Source of the DNA: Acanthochlamys bracteata
Lineage: Eukaryota; Streptophyta; Magnoliopsida; Pandanales; Velloziaceae
Assembly (NCBI GenBank): GCA_019914995.1
Contig: CM034131.1
Location: forward strand, 9,270,501-9,334,500
Direction: 5' to 3'
DNA length: 64,000 nucleotides
Each line of letters opens with the position of its first letter. Position 1 is the first letter of the stretch. Of the stretch, positions 47,622 to 60,759 are shown in pieces. The notes beneath the pieces are model-generated. The model saw only the letters and a program-made list of their open reading frames with translations. It was not told the DNA's origin and did no database searches. The translations under genes were made by a program, and so were the position numbers.

Positions 47622-49284
47622 ATGATCCCCGGCAGCATCCGCAAACGTCAGTGCTCCTGCAACAATATAAATAGCAATGAGATAAACGGCAACAGTAAAA
47701 ACAACAATGAGATCAACAACAACAATAGCAACAACAGCAGCAGCAATCCGTCTTCGTCTTCTTCTTCTGCAATAGAAGATTCGACGATCCAACAACCTCC
47801 GACGTTCTCCTCCGTCTCCAAGTCGAAGACACGGACTCATCTCCTCGGCCTTCTTCTCTCGATCTCTATCTCCGCTCATCAGTTCGCCTAGCAGGCTACC
47901 AGTAAGCTTGCTAATGCTGTCATTGCTGGTTCTATCTTGGCACCTACACAGGTTCGACCGCTACTAGTTCATGATATGCAATTGCCATGATACGATATGA
48001 CTGTTGTTCATGTGTTTTTCCTTAATATAGTTTGTGATAACGATTTGTGTCTCATTGCCTCTTTTTTGATAATGCTAGCTGCATTCGTTGTTCAGATAAA
48101 TTCTTGTCTCACTCATTGAATTGTGCTGGCGTAATTGACATTGAATAATTCGTTTCTTCCTAACTCATTTGTCAGGAGTATTAGAGGTATTTACATCAGC
48201 ATTGCTTACAACCATATAAATTAGTATATAGCGAAGGGGGAAAGAAAAAAAGGAAAATAGTTGCTCGTATGCTGTTCTCAGGTCATACCAAGAATCCAGG
48301 TGACCATGTTTACTTTAATGTTTATGTTTGTATAAACCTTCTTTGACATTTTAGATACATTCAATAAAATTAGAGTTTCACATATATTAGAAGAATACTA
48401 TTATGTAATGGGATTTCATAAAAATTTTGTAGTTGTTTTTCTCTCTATTCTTTGCATTATGAACATCAATTTGCAGGGCATCTTTCAAAATTAGATTTGC
48501 ATACTGAAAATTAGACTTGACTAGTGTGTTGATGAAGTATGTAAAGATGGATGAATTCTAGCTCTCTAGACTAGTTCTCAGAAGATCTATTTTAAATGGG
48601 CTAAGGTTTTATGATTTCTGAATCAATATCCGCAGAGAAGGTTATGTTTCTTTACCATAGTGTCAGAGTATGGAAAAACTTGTCCTTAGCAATGACATTG
48701 TTGTGCTATTAGTGTAGTTTCTTTGCATTAGAATGTTGCTATGTAGATACATATGCAAACTGAGCATTTCATATATCACATATGTAAATACATAGCTCTT
48801 TAGTAAGTTGTCAGGTGAAAAGTTCCATTCAATGAACAGTAAGAATTTTGGACATATAGAAATGCTGTGAGTGATGAACACAGCTTCTCTAAATGGAAGC
48901 TTTAGCATGATTTAATGATGTGATAGAACATATAGATATTGGACTAATACTAGGAAGTTCTGAATGCAATGATCTTTATTACTATTGTATCAGCTGTGAT
49001 CACAAGTAAAAATTTTTACAGGGTCATTCTAACAGTGTGGTTTCCTTCAGGTGAGGATGAAGCTTGTGAAGGACTGGCTTCCAGTCCTCAATTGCAAAGA
49101 TATAGTATCTCCAATTCCTTCTGCGGACAAGATGCTATACCATGCTGGAGGAAACGTTTCTTAGGATTTTATCCACTCTGCCCATGCCTGATTCTCAAGA
49201 TCTGCTTCACCAATGCTTGAGCTTTCCCACCTGAAACATGGAGGATTGCCCTCACTTAGTATCTGCATTCAACACTTTGTTCAG
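47622..49284 (+). pseudogene. BTB/POZ-domain family gene remnant (At3g05675-like)
   Basis: The 5' exon starts MIPGSIRKRQCSC, then Asn/Ser-rich low-complexity sequence and SSVSKSKTRTHLL; its frame ends at 47891. A later exon at 49051-49284 opens after CTTCAG and reads VRMKLVKDWLPVLNCKDIVS, then shifts frame to LEETFLRILSTLPMPDSQDL then LHQCLSFPT-stop-NMEDCPHLVSAF before a donor. These are conserved blocks of plant BTB/POZ proteins of the At3g05675/At1g63850 kind. The BTB domain itself is not visible in the 1.1 kb between. One frameshift near 49142 and an in-frame TGA (Arg codon CGA to TGA) near 49231 break the 3' exon. The link between the two exons is inferred from strand and order. Confidence 0.55.
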
Positions 49285-50880
49285 GTGAGCAAATCGGCAG
49301 CTAGTTGATGAAAAATGCGAAGCTGAAGGTTCCAAAATTACATGGTATTTGTATAATCACTTGGCAATCTACTCAATGGTCTGAATTTCGTACATAACTG
49401 TGAAATGTGGTTATGTTATTTGTACATAATTTGAACTCCAACCAAGAAAACAGGGATGTCTTGTAGGGCTCGATTTGCTCACTAAATGTCTATCTTTTGA
49501 GTCTCTTGCAGTGTCAAGCTTCTCTTGAAATGCACGAATTGTAACTATATCCTCTTTATGGTACTCAACTTGTGTGTTTAATTAGTTGTTAGGTGCTCTG
49601 TTAACGTAATCATGTATTGCATTACAATTACATGCCTGCATAACTGTACGTCGTTTATTTCTATATACTTGCTTATAAATCTTTGACGTGAACTGCATTA
49701 GTCTGCGAAGGTAGAGGAAGAGAATTTCTTTTTTTTTTTTCTTTTTCTCCTTGGCTTTCGTCTTGTTAATTTATTATTTACTGTCCTGTTGTGAACATTA
49801 TTTTCATTTTGATTAGATTGTCTTTTACCAAAACTACTCATTTTTCTTTTTTCCTTTTATGGTTGTTGATGTCAATAATCAACTAAGTCTAGGGGTATCA
49901 TCGACAACTATTTCATTTAATGTTTCGAAGGGAACAAAAAAATGCAGTGTAGAAGATTCTGATTCCTGGAGTTGATTTGTATCTGTACATCATGTTCTCA
50001 GCAAGCGTACACGATCCGAAAGCAAAGGTGCAGAAATAGTCAGAAATTGTTTTTAGAATCATCTACAAAGATTCAATTATCAATTACTCTAGGTCATTTG
50101 GTCACTGTTTATTTAGATGTTCTTCCCGTGTTAAACTATTAGACTAGCAAATAAAAGACTGCTGGTTTTCTTTTTGTGAGTCACTGGGATTAGAAGAGAG
50201 TTGTAAACAATTGAGTTAACTGCTATAACTTTCAATTTAAACCCTCAAGAGAATCCCATTAAGATTATCAGTTCCTTGACTCAATCTACTTGTTCGCACG
50301 ATTAATTAATTAGAAAAGAAATAAACTTACTTCTATTACAGGTCTTATTAAGATTACGTTTCAAATATACGTAATTAAATTTTATAAAATTAAATTTTAT
50401 AAAAATAAATTTCTATAAAATAGAATTAAGAGTGATATTTAAAATAAATGAAATAAAATTTAAAATTAATTTTAATTAAAATAAAATTTAGTATAAAAAT
50501 AAAAATAAAATTCGAAATAATAATTAAAATATATAAAATAATAGAACTTAAAATATGAAGAAAAAAATTAAAATTCCGTATATTTAAAATAAACCCAAGT
50601 ATAATCTAATAAATCCATTTGCAGGCAAAGTAAAGAGAACGTATGGACATCATCAACACATGCATGAACGTAATACCAGTCTCCTGGAAGACGTTTCGTC
50701 CACGTTAGTTAATTAACTTAGTTAATTAATCAACCACGAAAAAGAAAAAGCCAACTTCGTGAATCAACGAAACCACAACGAAACCGAAATAGACCGAGAA
50801 AAAAAAAGAGAAAATTTTATCTTTAATAAATCTTTTTGTTTTTGTTTGGGTGAGAGAATGATAGCGAGAGGGTAAAGTAG
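49285..50880. other. intergenic region
   Basis: No recognisable gene. An AT-rich tract at 50360-50560 has edges AAGATTACGTTTCAAATATA and the reverse-complement-like ATATTTAAAATAAACCC, perhaps a worn MITE. Confidence 0.5.
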
Positions 50881-50889
50881 ACTCTCCAC

Positions 50890-52358
50890 ACCGTTGATCT
50901 TTCTATTTCTTTTGATTCCACATGCGTCCTCGAGATCAGTGTGATTAAACTGTTCTTGTTCTTCTACCAACTCCAGCTTTCCTTGAAACAAGACTATTAA
51001 AGAATCAATCAACCAACACTACTGCCACAAGTTCTCCGCTTTCTATTTCTATCTCTTTCTTGCCATTGATATCAGGTGAGACCTTGTTTCTCTGTCGTTA
51101 TTCCTGTTGTGATCAGTAATAGATTTCATCTGGAGAACTGAGATCTCTTTTTGGTTTTTTTTTTTTTTATGTTTAGTATTAGCTGCTTTATTTGGAAATT
51201 GTAGTTGAAATATCTTGGTCTTGTGGTGATGGAGTTTGATTTGGTTATTATTATTTTATTGTTTTGGCTAATTTTTTAGTCCGTCTCCAAAATGCTTTGT
51301 TAGATTTCTTCTGAAAATTATGATTATAGGATTTGGTTATGTAGTTGGTCAATGTAGGACTAGAATTTTTTTGTCCTGCCTTTAATCTGTGATTTGATGT
51401 GTAATGTGGCACAAAAACGCGTTCTCATTTTAATGTTGGAACTCCTGATTCAGATATTTTGAGTTTCTAGTTCGAATTAATGTTAGGGTTTTTTTTTTCC
51501 AATTAATGAATGAAAGTCTAGGGTAGGGCACTAACTGAACAATTTTGATGAGACGCCTCTGGTTTTCTACTCTTATTTCTCTGGAAATCATGTGAACTGT
51601 CTGAGATTTTTTTAGGTGTCTAAAAATAAGAACTGCAGTAGTCAGCGATTTTCCTTCACAACAATGTTACTATCCAACCAAAAACATGACAGTTCTTAGA
51701 TCATTATAGGCATACTATTCAACAAGAGCTATGAACTTTCCAGCATCCGTTAGTAAGGCAATGCCTGGAAGCAGCTGTGTACAGTTGGCAGCTTTGAGAC
51801 CTTGCATGGTGGTTCTTATGCTTTGTTTGTTAGGTAGCATTTATTTACACCAGTTGGGCTTCTTATAAGGGCATAATACATATTTTAACCGGTATTTGTT
51901 TAAGAACTGGAAGGCGGGGAAACTTATGGTTCCTTCCTTTTATTCAATGCTAGTGAGCAGAATGTATTGTAATTTACCATATTAAATTTAGTTCTCTTAT
52001 GTTACAAATTTCCAACATGCTTTATTTCATAGCAGAATATATTGTACCCTTCCATGCTCTGAAGTCTGAGCTCCTGGCTAGTTGTCTGTCTTAGTAATCT
52101 GACAACTTCTATTCTTTTAAGCAGAGCTAGCTGTACGTTATTCTAGACCAAAATGCTAGAATTTTAATTTATGGTCCACACATATTTTCTTTACTTTATT
52201 TGTTAATGATGCTTGTGTATAGTTAATTTATCAATACAATTTATCAACTTGAATTTATTTGAAAAGGGTCTCCCTTATTACTCTTTATTCAAGCACAGAG
52301 TGTTTCCTCTCCTGGAGGGTAATTTAGTTTTCTCTCTTGAAGACAGGAACTGTATATC
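50890..52358 (+). other. 5' untranslated region and leader intron of the SEC14-like gene
   Basis: A leader exon probably ends at 51075 (ATCAG followed by GTGAGACC), and the second leader exon starts at 52347 after GAAGACAG, 12 bases before the ATG. This implies a 1.27 kb leader intron. Leader introns of this size often raise expression in plants; that is inference. The TSS is not determined. Confidence 0.5.
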
Positions 52359-54232
52359 ATGTTTCGTAAGAAGAACAGCGCTCAGGATAACCAACAGAAT
52401 GATGCTGCTTACCAAGCGGAGAAGGTAATGTTTAGTGATTAGAGAAGTGGTAGTGTCATATTAATAGTTACAACTGTACTATGACTCTGCTTGTGCTTCC
52501 TAGCACCTCATACAATTTCAACTAATGGTGGGATGGTTACAGTACTCCCAAGTCCTATTTATTTTGAATGGTGAATGCCACTTATTTCAAAATGACACGG
52601 AGGTTGATTCCATGATGTGCAGTTTGTTCTATTCCTAATATGTTACTTACGTTGATAGAAGAAGCATTTGCGTATTTCTTTTCACAAGAACTTCTTGGAT
52701 TCCTCCAGAAGCTATAAGTACCACGATGACATAGTGGTTTTATCAAATTGAAGATCTACTGTGCACGTGCTGACTCAGCAAATTCGATGTCTTGGTTAAA
52801 CAGATCAATGAATTAAGAGCTGCTATGGGTTCCTTAAGTGGACGTGATCAACAGTTCTGTACTGATTCTTGTCTAAGAAGATATCTAAAAGCTCGGAATT
52901 GGAACATTGAGAAGTCAAGAAAAATGTTGGAGGAGACGCTCAAGTGGAGGAAAATGTACAGACCTGAAGAGATACGATGGGTAAGAGACAATGTTAAAGC
53001 AACTCTGATTAGTTTTAATGGCTCAAAAAATCATACAAGAGAATACATTTAAGGATGTATTTTCAGGGTTATTTGTCTTAGTGTGATTGACTTGATTGTC
53101 TTTCAGCATCACCTTTTTTTAGAGAACTCACTGCTGTCTCAAGTTTCTTTTCCTTTTGAGATCCTGTTAAATTCTCTGGAATCTATGTTTGTCTTCCGAA
53201 GTGCATCCCATCTTGTGTCTCCCCTTTCAAAGCGGCTACATCTAATGCAACCGAAACATAGAAATATCTCATATGAACACCATGTCTGAAGTTATGTTTG
53301 ATGACCCTATGAAATCAATCTTTATTCTGAGTAGTGTTTTATTCAACTACAGCATGAGAGACCCAAAGTTATGTAGTTCACTCCTTCAGAGATAATACTG
53401 AAAGTCTTACAAATTTTGCTTTCTTTAAGGATGAAGTTGCTCATGAAGGGGAGACTGGGAAAGCATATAGAGCAACTTATCAGGATCGAACAGGAAGGAC
53501 TGTTCTTGTGTTGAGGCCAGGAAAGCAGGTTTGCACTTTCTTTATCTTGTGATGCAGATTTTTAGCAGTTCAATGTGAGAAAACTTATTGTTGATGTGAA
53601 TTGCAGAACACAACATCACATGACAATCAACTTCGTCATCTTGTATATCTTATAGAAAATGCTATCCTTAATCTCCCTGAAGGCCAAGAGCAGATGGTAT
53701 GGCTTATCGACTTTAATGGATGGTCGCTTAGCAATTCTGTGCCGATAAAAACTGCACGTGAGACTATAAACATTTTGCAAAACCACTATCCTGAGAGACT
53801 TGCTACTGCATTTCTCTATAACCCTCCTAGAATCTTTGAAACTTTCTGGAAGGTATAATCTCTCTTTTTCTTTTTTGAATTAAGTTATGAGATAATCTAC
53901 CTGAAACAATAAGACAACTAGTTGCTTATGTTTAAATCTGTTTGCAGGTTGTGAAGTTTTTCCTTGACCCTGTTACTTTTCAGAAGGTGAAATTTGTATA
54001 CACGAAGAACGAAGATAGCATGGAGCTTTTGCGGAAGAACTTTGATGCTGAGGTGCTTCCTGAGGAGTTCGGGGGAAAGAACAAAATAGATTATGACCAT
54101 GAGGAATTCTCAAGAATGATGTCCAAGGATGATATCATGTCAGCTACACTGTGGGGCCTCAATAAGAAGCCAATCCTTGCAATCACTGGACATTCAGCTT
54201 CTGAGGTTACCCCAGAAATCATGGCATCGTGA
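52359..54232 (+). CDS. SEC14-like CRAL-TRIO lipid-transfer protein
   Basis: Exons: 52359-52424, 52804-52980, 53430-53528, 53607-53852, 53948-54232, giving 290 residues. All introns are phase 0. It starts MFRKKNSAQDNQQNDAAYQA. The CRAL-TRIO N-terminal helical segment spans about 23-80 (CTDSCLRRYLKARNWNIEKS). The lipid-binding SEC14 domain spans about 95-250 (EQMVWLIDFNGWSLSNS, ILQNHYPERLATAFLYNPPR, FETFWKVVKFFLDPVTFQKV, LPEEFGGKN). The last 30 residues are a short tail. It lacks GOLD and nodulin domains, so it is a small single-domain SEC14 of the random slug protein 5 / phosphatidylinositol-transfer type. Likely cytosolic, moving phosphoinositides or similar lipids between membranes. The ligand is not predictable from sequence. 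Confidence 0.92.
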
Positions 54233-54977
54233 AACAACAGATTCCGAGGACTACTGTAGAGCTTACTAACGCCGATAAGGCAAACTTTTTACCGAGTTAA
54301 TGTAATCCGTATTAAAATTAAACTAATGTTAGTGTTTTCTTTCTGTCTGAACTGCATAATGATGCGCTATTTGAAGTTCATGATGCTTTTGAGCCAGCTC
54401 TCATTTTAGCTGATATCTTTAAAATATTCTGCTATGGATGTATATGAACGGTTAGAAGGAAACCCCCTGAAGATAGTTCTGTAGATGCCGTGCCACAATT
54501 TGGCTTCAAATTTCCATCTTTTCCTCCTTTTGTTGGCTTTCTACTACAGACCTTTTCCATGAGACCTTGTGAAGTTTGCCAGACTGTATTAGTGAGATAG
54601 AAACTGCTCAGACAAGAGGCCTTGTTGTTTACACAGAATAATTCATTCCTTTTACAACCAGAAAGACAACTTCTGTAGACTGACTTGGTCTGCAGCTAAT
54701 ATTTCAAAACTGAAATGAAAGAGGTCATATATACTTCAGAAGCAAGCATGTTGATGGTGGTAATCAAATTCTTAGAAACGCAATGCCATTTCTATACTCT
54801 TCACTTGCTTTGAACTGATTTACCATCAAGAAAGGAAGACGCTATTATGATTTTTTTTAGGAACAGTAAACTCAACATATACAAGCACGAAAGCACACCC
54901 AGGTTGGCAGCTTTATGATGCAAAAACAAGTCAAATGGATCCAATTCACAAGAGAAAAAGGACATGTAGAAACATCT
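54233..54977. other. convergent intergenic region
   Basis: 3' flanks of the SEC14-like gene (+) and the At1g01500-like gene (-). No other gene seen. Confidence 0.6.
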
Positions 54978-56783
54978 TCAAATGAGCCTCCTCTTGAAAT
55001 TTCGAGTAGTAGCTTGAAATGTACGAACAAGTAAGCCAACACCAACTCCAACCCCAATAGAAACACCCAGACCAATCCCAACTCCCACCCTTACACCAGC
55101 ATTAAACCATGAAAGTTCCTCATCTTCTCCTTCTTGATAATTCATTCCACTGTACATTCTGTGGTAGTCCACATCCATATCATTTTCTTTACAGACTTGA
55201 TATTTAGATGGCTGCAAAACGTTCCAACAGAATAGAGATAAACTCACATAAGCAATTTGGAGAGTTGGAGATGTTACACAGCAGGAAAACGTAAATCCTA
55301 TCCAGGATAATAAAAGTACTGTGATCGTTTTCAATTTCCTGTATACATGTTACTTCCTAACTCGAACCATGATTTATGAACTAAATGCTGAGTTTAATCC
55401 CTGCAAACTAGACTGAATAGTAACACATAAAAGAAGTCCTACATCTATCACAGACAAGTGGGGTTAGTGGTAGACAGGTTTTCTAGCTACCAAGAAGTAG
55501 AACACAAGCAAACAATCACAATAGGCTTTCTTAGAATTAAGCCAACTTGACTGCTGTCATTCTGAGAACACAATTCCTCCCACAACATCTTTAAGCAGAT
55601 GTATTCCTACTACAAGATTACTATCTCCATAAGAGGCAATAATCAGGGTTGACACATATAAGATACCATGAGCCCAACTGGTCATTTATGGATATGCAGA
55701 AGATAAAATTGGAGGACCCATCTTCCACAAGTGACTACTATTAATAATTCTCCTTTTTTTCCGTTATTATATCACAATTCAAATCTGAGCAATTTAAAAG
55801 CATCAACAACATTTCATGGTTTGTGTGCTTTATGTTATTTTCACAAATTAAAGGCTGTTCACATTCTCATCATGAATTATTTTGTTCAATAGTTCATATA
55901 GAAACCATATTGAGTCAGAAGTTAAAAAAATATTTAGAATAAGCAAGAAACTAAGCGTCTCTTCTTGCATAACAGATGCACGTTTCATAGTTCTTAAGAA
56001 TCAGTTGCATAGTTCATTACCATCTTCTATATACTAAAATTTAACATAAATAAAGAAAAATAACATGACATCAAGACTTGAGAGGAGAAAATAGAGAAAA
56101 ATTCCAAAATTTGAATTTCTACCAAGATGAAACTACACATTACGGTTTAGGTGATTTAATACCTCAAATTGGTCTTCGTTTTCTGTTTCATTTGTTTCAT
56201 TCTCTGGAATGGATTTAAGCGGTGGATTCATATGGTGCTTCTTAGGCAGACCAACCTGAATAGTCTTAGTTAAGATGATAGGTGAGTCTGAATAAGAACC
56301 CGTAATGTACACCTCAATCAGAGGCAAATCCATCACTGAACTCATGTAGTTGGCTTTTAAGAAGCCTTTGCCTGCTGGCATTACTGACTTGCAATACAAG
56401 TTCCATTTCCTGCTGTGAGGTTTTGCTTCTCCCACAAAGCCATCGCTGCGACTTAACTCAAGCACTCCAGAGAGCACTAAATCGACTATATCATAGATCT
56501 CAAACCTCATACTCCCGATTATGTTGATGCTATCCGTGCTAACAAATGTAACTTCTTCAGATCTCCTATCAAACCTGTCCCTCCTGAGCACTACAGAAGC
56601 ACATTCTGAATAATCATTGCTCCTTCTACCATTCACTTCAAGAATGCTATCAGGAGTCAGAGGGATGTAATTGAGTGTAAGACTATCCGGTATGGAGTCA
56701 TCAACCTGAAAGTTGCTCAGCCTTAGATAAAAGACTCTGAGATCAAGACCTGCTGAAATCTTCGAGGAGTAAAGACGATGCAT
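54978..56783 (-). CDS. At1g01500-like conserved plant protein with C-terminal Gly/Val membrane segment
   Basis: Exons (minus): 56163-56783 and 54978-55211, giving 284 residues; the intron is phase 0. The body contains DLRVFYLRLSNFQVDDSIPD, LTLNYIPLTPDSILEVNGRR, RSEEVTFVSTDSINIIGSMR and FEIYDIVDLVLSGVLELS, all matching the plant family typified by At1g01500. The C-terminus is SWFNAGVRVGVGIGLGVSIG then a GVG-rich segment and LLVRTFQATTRNFKRRLI: one Gly/Val-rich membrane helix followed by a basic tail. Databases sometimes label At1g01500 'erythronate-4-phosphate dehydrogenase family', but I see no dehydrogenase motif, so the function is unknown. It is about 30-40 residues shorter at the N-terminus than I recall for Arabidopsis; an in-frame TAA lies just upstream of the chosen ATG, and leader exons appear upstream (near 56830-56892). 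Confidence 0.85.
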
Positions 56784-57840
56784 GGTGATGTCATGCAAGA
56801 TTTAGAAGACTAATCAACATCAAGGCACTCCACTTATCACCTACAAAACCAAACTTTTTCTAGAATGCTCAGATTCTCCAAAGTGCATCTGCAAAAAAAG
56901 TAAGCAAAATTCTTTTATCACAAACAACAACTATATATACATGATAGAATTAGAGAGGCGTGCGTCCTTTTTCTTCAAGTTCTAATTTTCTTTAACTAAT
57001 ATGTTTCTTTCAAAATTTGTAGTTAACCAACAATATCAACAAGAAATGTAAAAGAAATTAGAAAGCTCTAGAGCCATCATCGATGAAATATTTGAAAAAA
57101 ATCTTCGATCTTATTAAAGAACTAATCTTGGATTTTTTAAGTAGAACCAATTAAACCAAGAACGGCAAGAACTCTTAAGAAAAAAACAAAGAGAACACAA
57201 ACGTAAATTGCTACAAATTCAATAGAATATCTCCATGAAAAATCTAGTCCTAGCAAACCAATACTGACAATAGTTTTGACAAATTAGATAACATGCAACT
57301 AACAATCCTGTATCAAAAAACCATCTTTCTCAATAAACTCAACTAATCCTCGAAAAATCACACCAAATCAAAGTAATAGAACAATAAAGAGAGAAACTGA
57401 TGATACTTGTTAACGATCAATTAGAAAAAAGACAAACTAACCAAAACTTGCATCAGCTTCGAGCGTAGAAGCTCTACACAGAAGGAAAAAGGAGCAAGTC
57501 AATGTTTATGGAAGATTTCCAGAAACCACCGCAAAGCCAGAGATTAACAAATTAGAAAAACAAAAAGCAAAACCAAAATATCAGCGAATTTACCTCACGA
57601 TTATTTTATGACAAAAATTTTTAGTTACAAACGTGTCGCAGAAGCGAGTAACTAATCTTTAACATACCTTTCCAAGTCTCTCCGGAACAGGCAGACACAA
57701 AATTCATTTGGCGTGAATCGAAGTCGAGATCTCTTGCACAGGACTAGAAAGAAAATCGATCAGAGCGATTTCATATATCGAATGAATGAGGAAAGAACAT
57801 TCGTTCTATTGTAGAGAACAGGGAGGATGAGAAAGTTAAT
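56784..57840 (-). other. leader exons, introns and promoter of the At1g01500-like gene
   Basis: A probable leader exon begins at about 56892 (TTTTTTTGCAG acceptor on the minus strand) and contains no in-frame start. The sequence up to about 57800 reads like leader introns. No other gene is visible. Confidence 0.4.
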
Positions 57841-57886
57841 AGACGCATAGATAGACAGATAGGTAAAGAGTATTTATTATTCATCA

Positions 57887-57926
57887 GTATAAACGTACGT
57901 AGATACGGGACTACGTACGTTTATAC
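57887..57926. repeat. perfect 16-base inverted repeat (hairpin)
   Basis: GTATAAACGTACGTAG at 57887-57902, spacer ATACGGGA, then its exact reverse complement at 57911-57926. Each arm contains the self-complementary ACGTACGT. It lies about 1.1 kb upstream of the At1g01500-like ATG, near the probable transcription start. Confidence 0.85.
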
Positions 57927-57959
57927 GTAGTCTTCCAGAAAGCTTGAGATTATCTCCCT

Positions 57960-59165
57960 CTTTACGGGCAAATTAAAAATGTTAATTATATTTTTGTATC
58001 AATATGTATTCAGTAATTGATTCGAAAATAAATTCTTAAAAAATAAATAATTAAAAACAATATATATAAAAATTATCTGAAGAAATAAATAAATCCTAAA
58101 GACTTTAATACTTCTGCTGCTATATTATGTTTGTGAATAGCAAGAGGGACTCCGGGAAGGAACTCAGGGTACTAGTGATGACTCATTTGCAATGCACGAG
58201 CGTTTGAAAATATATATAAAAAGTGCTTTTTTAAAGCAAAAAAGTATTTTATTATTAATCTAAAATAATAATAATAGATAATAATAAAATTTTAAAATAT
58301 AATTCTTTATTTTATAAATTAAAAAATATAAAATTTTTTCTGACCAAAGCCAAAGGCGCCCGCAGCTTCAAACAATATTGCAAGTTGAGGACGGAGAACG
58401 AGAGAGAGGGCGTTTGGAGCAACGTTTCATTAACTGTTTTTTAATTTTTTTTTATTTTATATTTTTTAATATATATTATATATAATTTATTTAAATATTT
58501 AAAAAGTGTAAAATAATTTTACAAAATAAAATTTTTTTATTGTATATTTTTATTTTTTTTTGAAAGTAAAAAAAATAAAACTCGTTTTTCAAAAAAATAA
58601 AAATATTCTTAATTTTAGAAAAATTTCATTTTATAATTATTTCAAACACCCTCAAAGAAAGATAGACAGATGATTCCCGGTCACAAAAATTAGATATACC
58701 GAATCATAACAGGAAGTTTCTTTCAAGAATAATATGTGATATGTCGAAGATGTCTTTATACCTGTCAACATACATGGAAGAGCATGATCTCCACAGCAGT
58801 TTGCATCTTCTCCACACCACATTTATGTGTTGAATTGAAATATCCACCATAGCCACATACACGATAAATCACAATAAAGTAGTTTTATTGACGTACCAGA
58901 AGGTCGAGCAGCATGCGGGCTCATCCCGTCTTGCCTTATTATCATGCACATCCAACAAAACAACCAGGTCTTGGTCCAGAACAAGACCCCACAGACAGCT
59001 AAAGGCTGATTTCACGAATCAATAATAACATAGAAAAAACACAAAACAGATCACTGAACTAAGGGAACAGATGAAACGAACACCTTTTAGTACAAAACTA
59101 ACTATAGGTATCTTGAGCTGAACCATAAGCTCCATATATACAGGTAAAGACTTTGCAACAACATG
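57960..59165. other. intergenic region with AT-rich repeats
   Basis: AT-rich tracts at 58010-58110 and 58210-58330, then the element at 58406-58653. Nothing coding recognised up to 59165. Confidence 0.5.
58406..58653. mobile_element. MITE-like element with GAGGGYGTTTG ends
   Basis: The left end GAGGGCGTTTGGA and the reverse complement of the right end (GAGGGTGTTTGAA) are inverted repeats with two mismatches. 248 bases, AT-rich. Target-site duplication not clear. Ends are similar but not identical to the GGGCGTGTTT family. Confidence 0.55.
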
Positions 59166-59167
59166 CT

Positions 59168-60450
59168 TTATAGTTTGTTGGAGTGGAGGCATTCATCTAC
59201 AAGTTGGTCAAGAGCTGCAGCTACTCTTCCCTTGTCATTGCAACTGCTTATTAACTGCAAACCAGAATTGCAATCGATCAATACCCTACGAAGTGATAAG
59301 ACACCAAACAAAATAGAGGCATAGCATGCATGCTGGGACTAAAAGCACTGATAAGAGTTGACAAGAACAAGGTAAGACAGATTCACTAACAGTTCCTGTT
59401 ATATTCCCTGAAAATCTGAAATGAAAGTCTAATACAAGTGAAGTAGGAGTATAGCGTGTGTGCTCTGCTTCATTATGTTGCATAAGAGCAACTAGCAGGT
59501 TACTCAATTTCCTGTCATGAGCCTGTGATCAGTGTCAGAAAGCTCAGTTCTTTAAGAGGCCAATATCCCACCATATGATAGAGGCTGATTCTGCCTAAGC
59601 AAGAACATAAAGTAATATGTGCCTCATAATGTCTTAAAGCGTGGAATTTAACATAGTGAACTCCATACTAAATCTCCAAGGACTTCTTGTCTTAAAACAA
59701 CCTGATAGGCTGATAATCACTATTCTAGGACATGGGATTGGAACCCCTGTTATTGGGGTGTGCTTGATTGTGAGTCTAGAGTGTGCATATATGCAAGGTA
59801 ATCCTGAAGGGTTTTTTTGGCAGAAGGCTGATGCTTCATCTGCATGAGAACCAGGGCCACATTGACATCAACCTGCATATATATTTTAATGAATCAGCAA
59901 ACTTATATATAATTGACATCAGGTCCTACTATGTAGACAAATCTATGTGTTCACTACCTTCATATTGTAAAATGACAAAATTAAACTACTAAAAGAATAG
60001 TGACATGAACAAGTAAAAATTTTAAATACTAAACTTGTATAATAGGCCACTTTCTCTAATAATTCAATAACCAGTTATTGCATGTAGTCAAACCTTTTCA
60101 AGGACCCAAGTTAATGGCTTAAGCAGGATCTAGGTCCCACTAGGTGATTAAATCCTAATCCCAGTCATGTGCAATTTTTATAGGATGTAAAATGAGTCCT
60201 TCACAAAAAATAACAATGTTCTCATGCAGAGCTACTGAAAATATTGTTGAACAATGGAAACTCAATACTGGTAATTCATAATGCCAGAAGTGACACAAAA
60301 CAAGCTGGCATTGTTGGGCCTCTCCAGATGTTGAGCAAGCCTTAAGCTAACCTTGTAGTATGAAGGGAAGCAGAGTAGTAGTTGGACTCTTAGAAACAAA
60401 CCAATTACAGCCATGGTAAAGTGCTGGACAGTCGAAGTGAAGGTTATCCT
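59168..60450 (-). pseudogene. scattered exon-like remnants, unrecognised gene
   Basis: Minus-strand pieces with protein character: 59168-59254 after a TTTGCAG acceptor (LISSCNDKGRVAAALDQLVD, ECLHSNKL, stop); about 59815-59879 after ATGCAG (VDVNVALVLMQMKHQPSAKK); and about 60300-60450 (TVQHFTMAVIGLFLRVQLLL or, in another frame, HFDCPALYHGCNWFVSKSPT). The first looks like a genuine last exon. I do not recognise a family and cannot join the pieces in one frame. They lie directly downstream of the TYW1-like relic but do not match the radical-SAM half of TYW1 that I recall. Confidence 0.3.
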
Positions 60451-60759
60451 GCAAAGCAGAAAGAAATTATCAGTGTAGTGATGATTAAGGATAATTATGT
60501 TCCAATTACAAATTATTCCTGTCATACAACATGCACAAAAACAAGGAACAGTCTGCCCTAAATGAATTAAGTGGGTTTTTTCTCATATTGTATCATTCGT
60601 CACCTAAGGACATTATAGGCATAGAAAAACCAGAATTGTCCATTGTCTTGAAATTTGATACAGGATTTCACTAATTGCTCCAGAAATTTCAACATTTTTT
60701 CTGCATTAATAAGTTACCACCTAATATTAAGTAAATCACCTGCACCAACCACAATGTAA

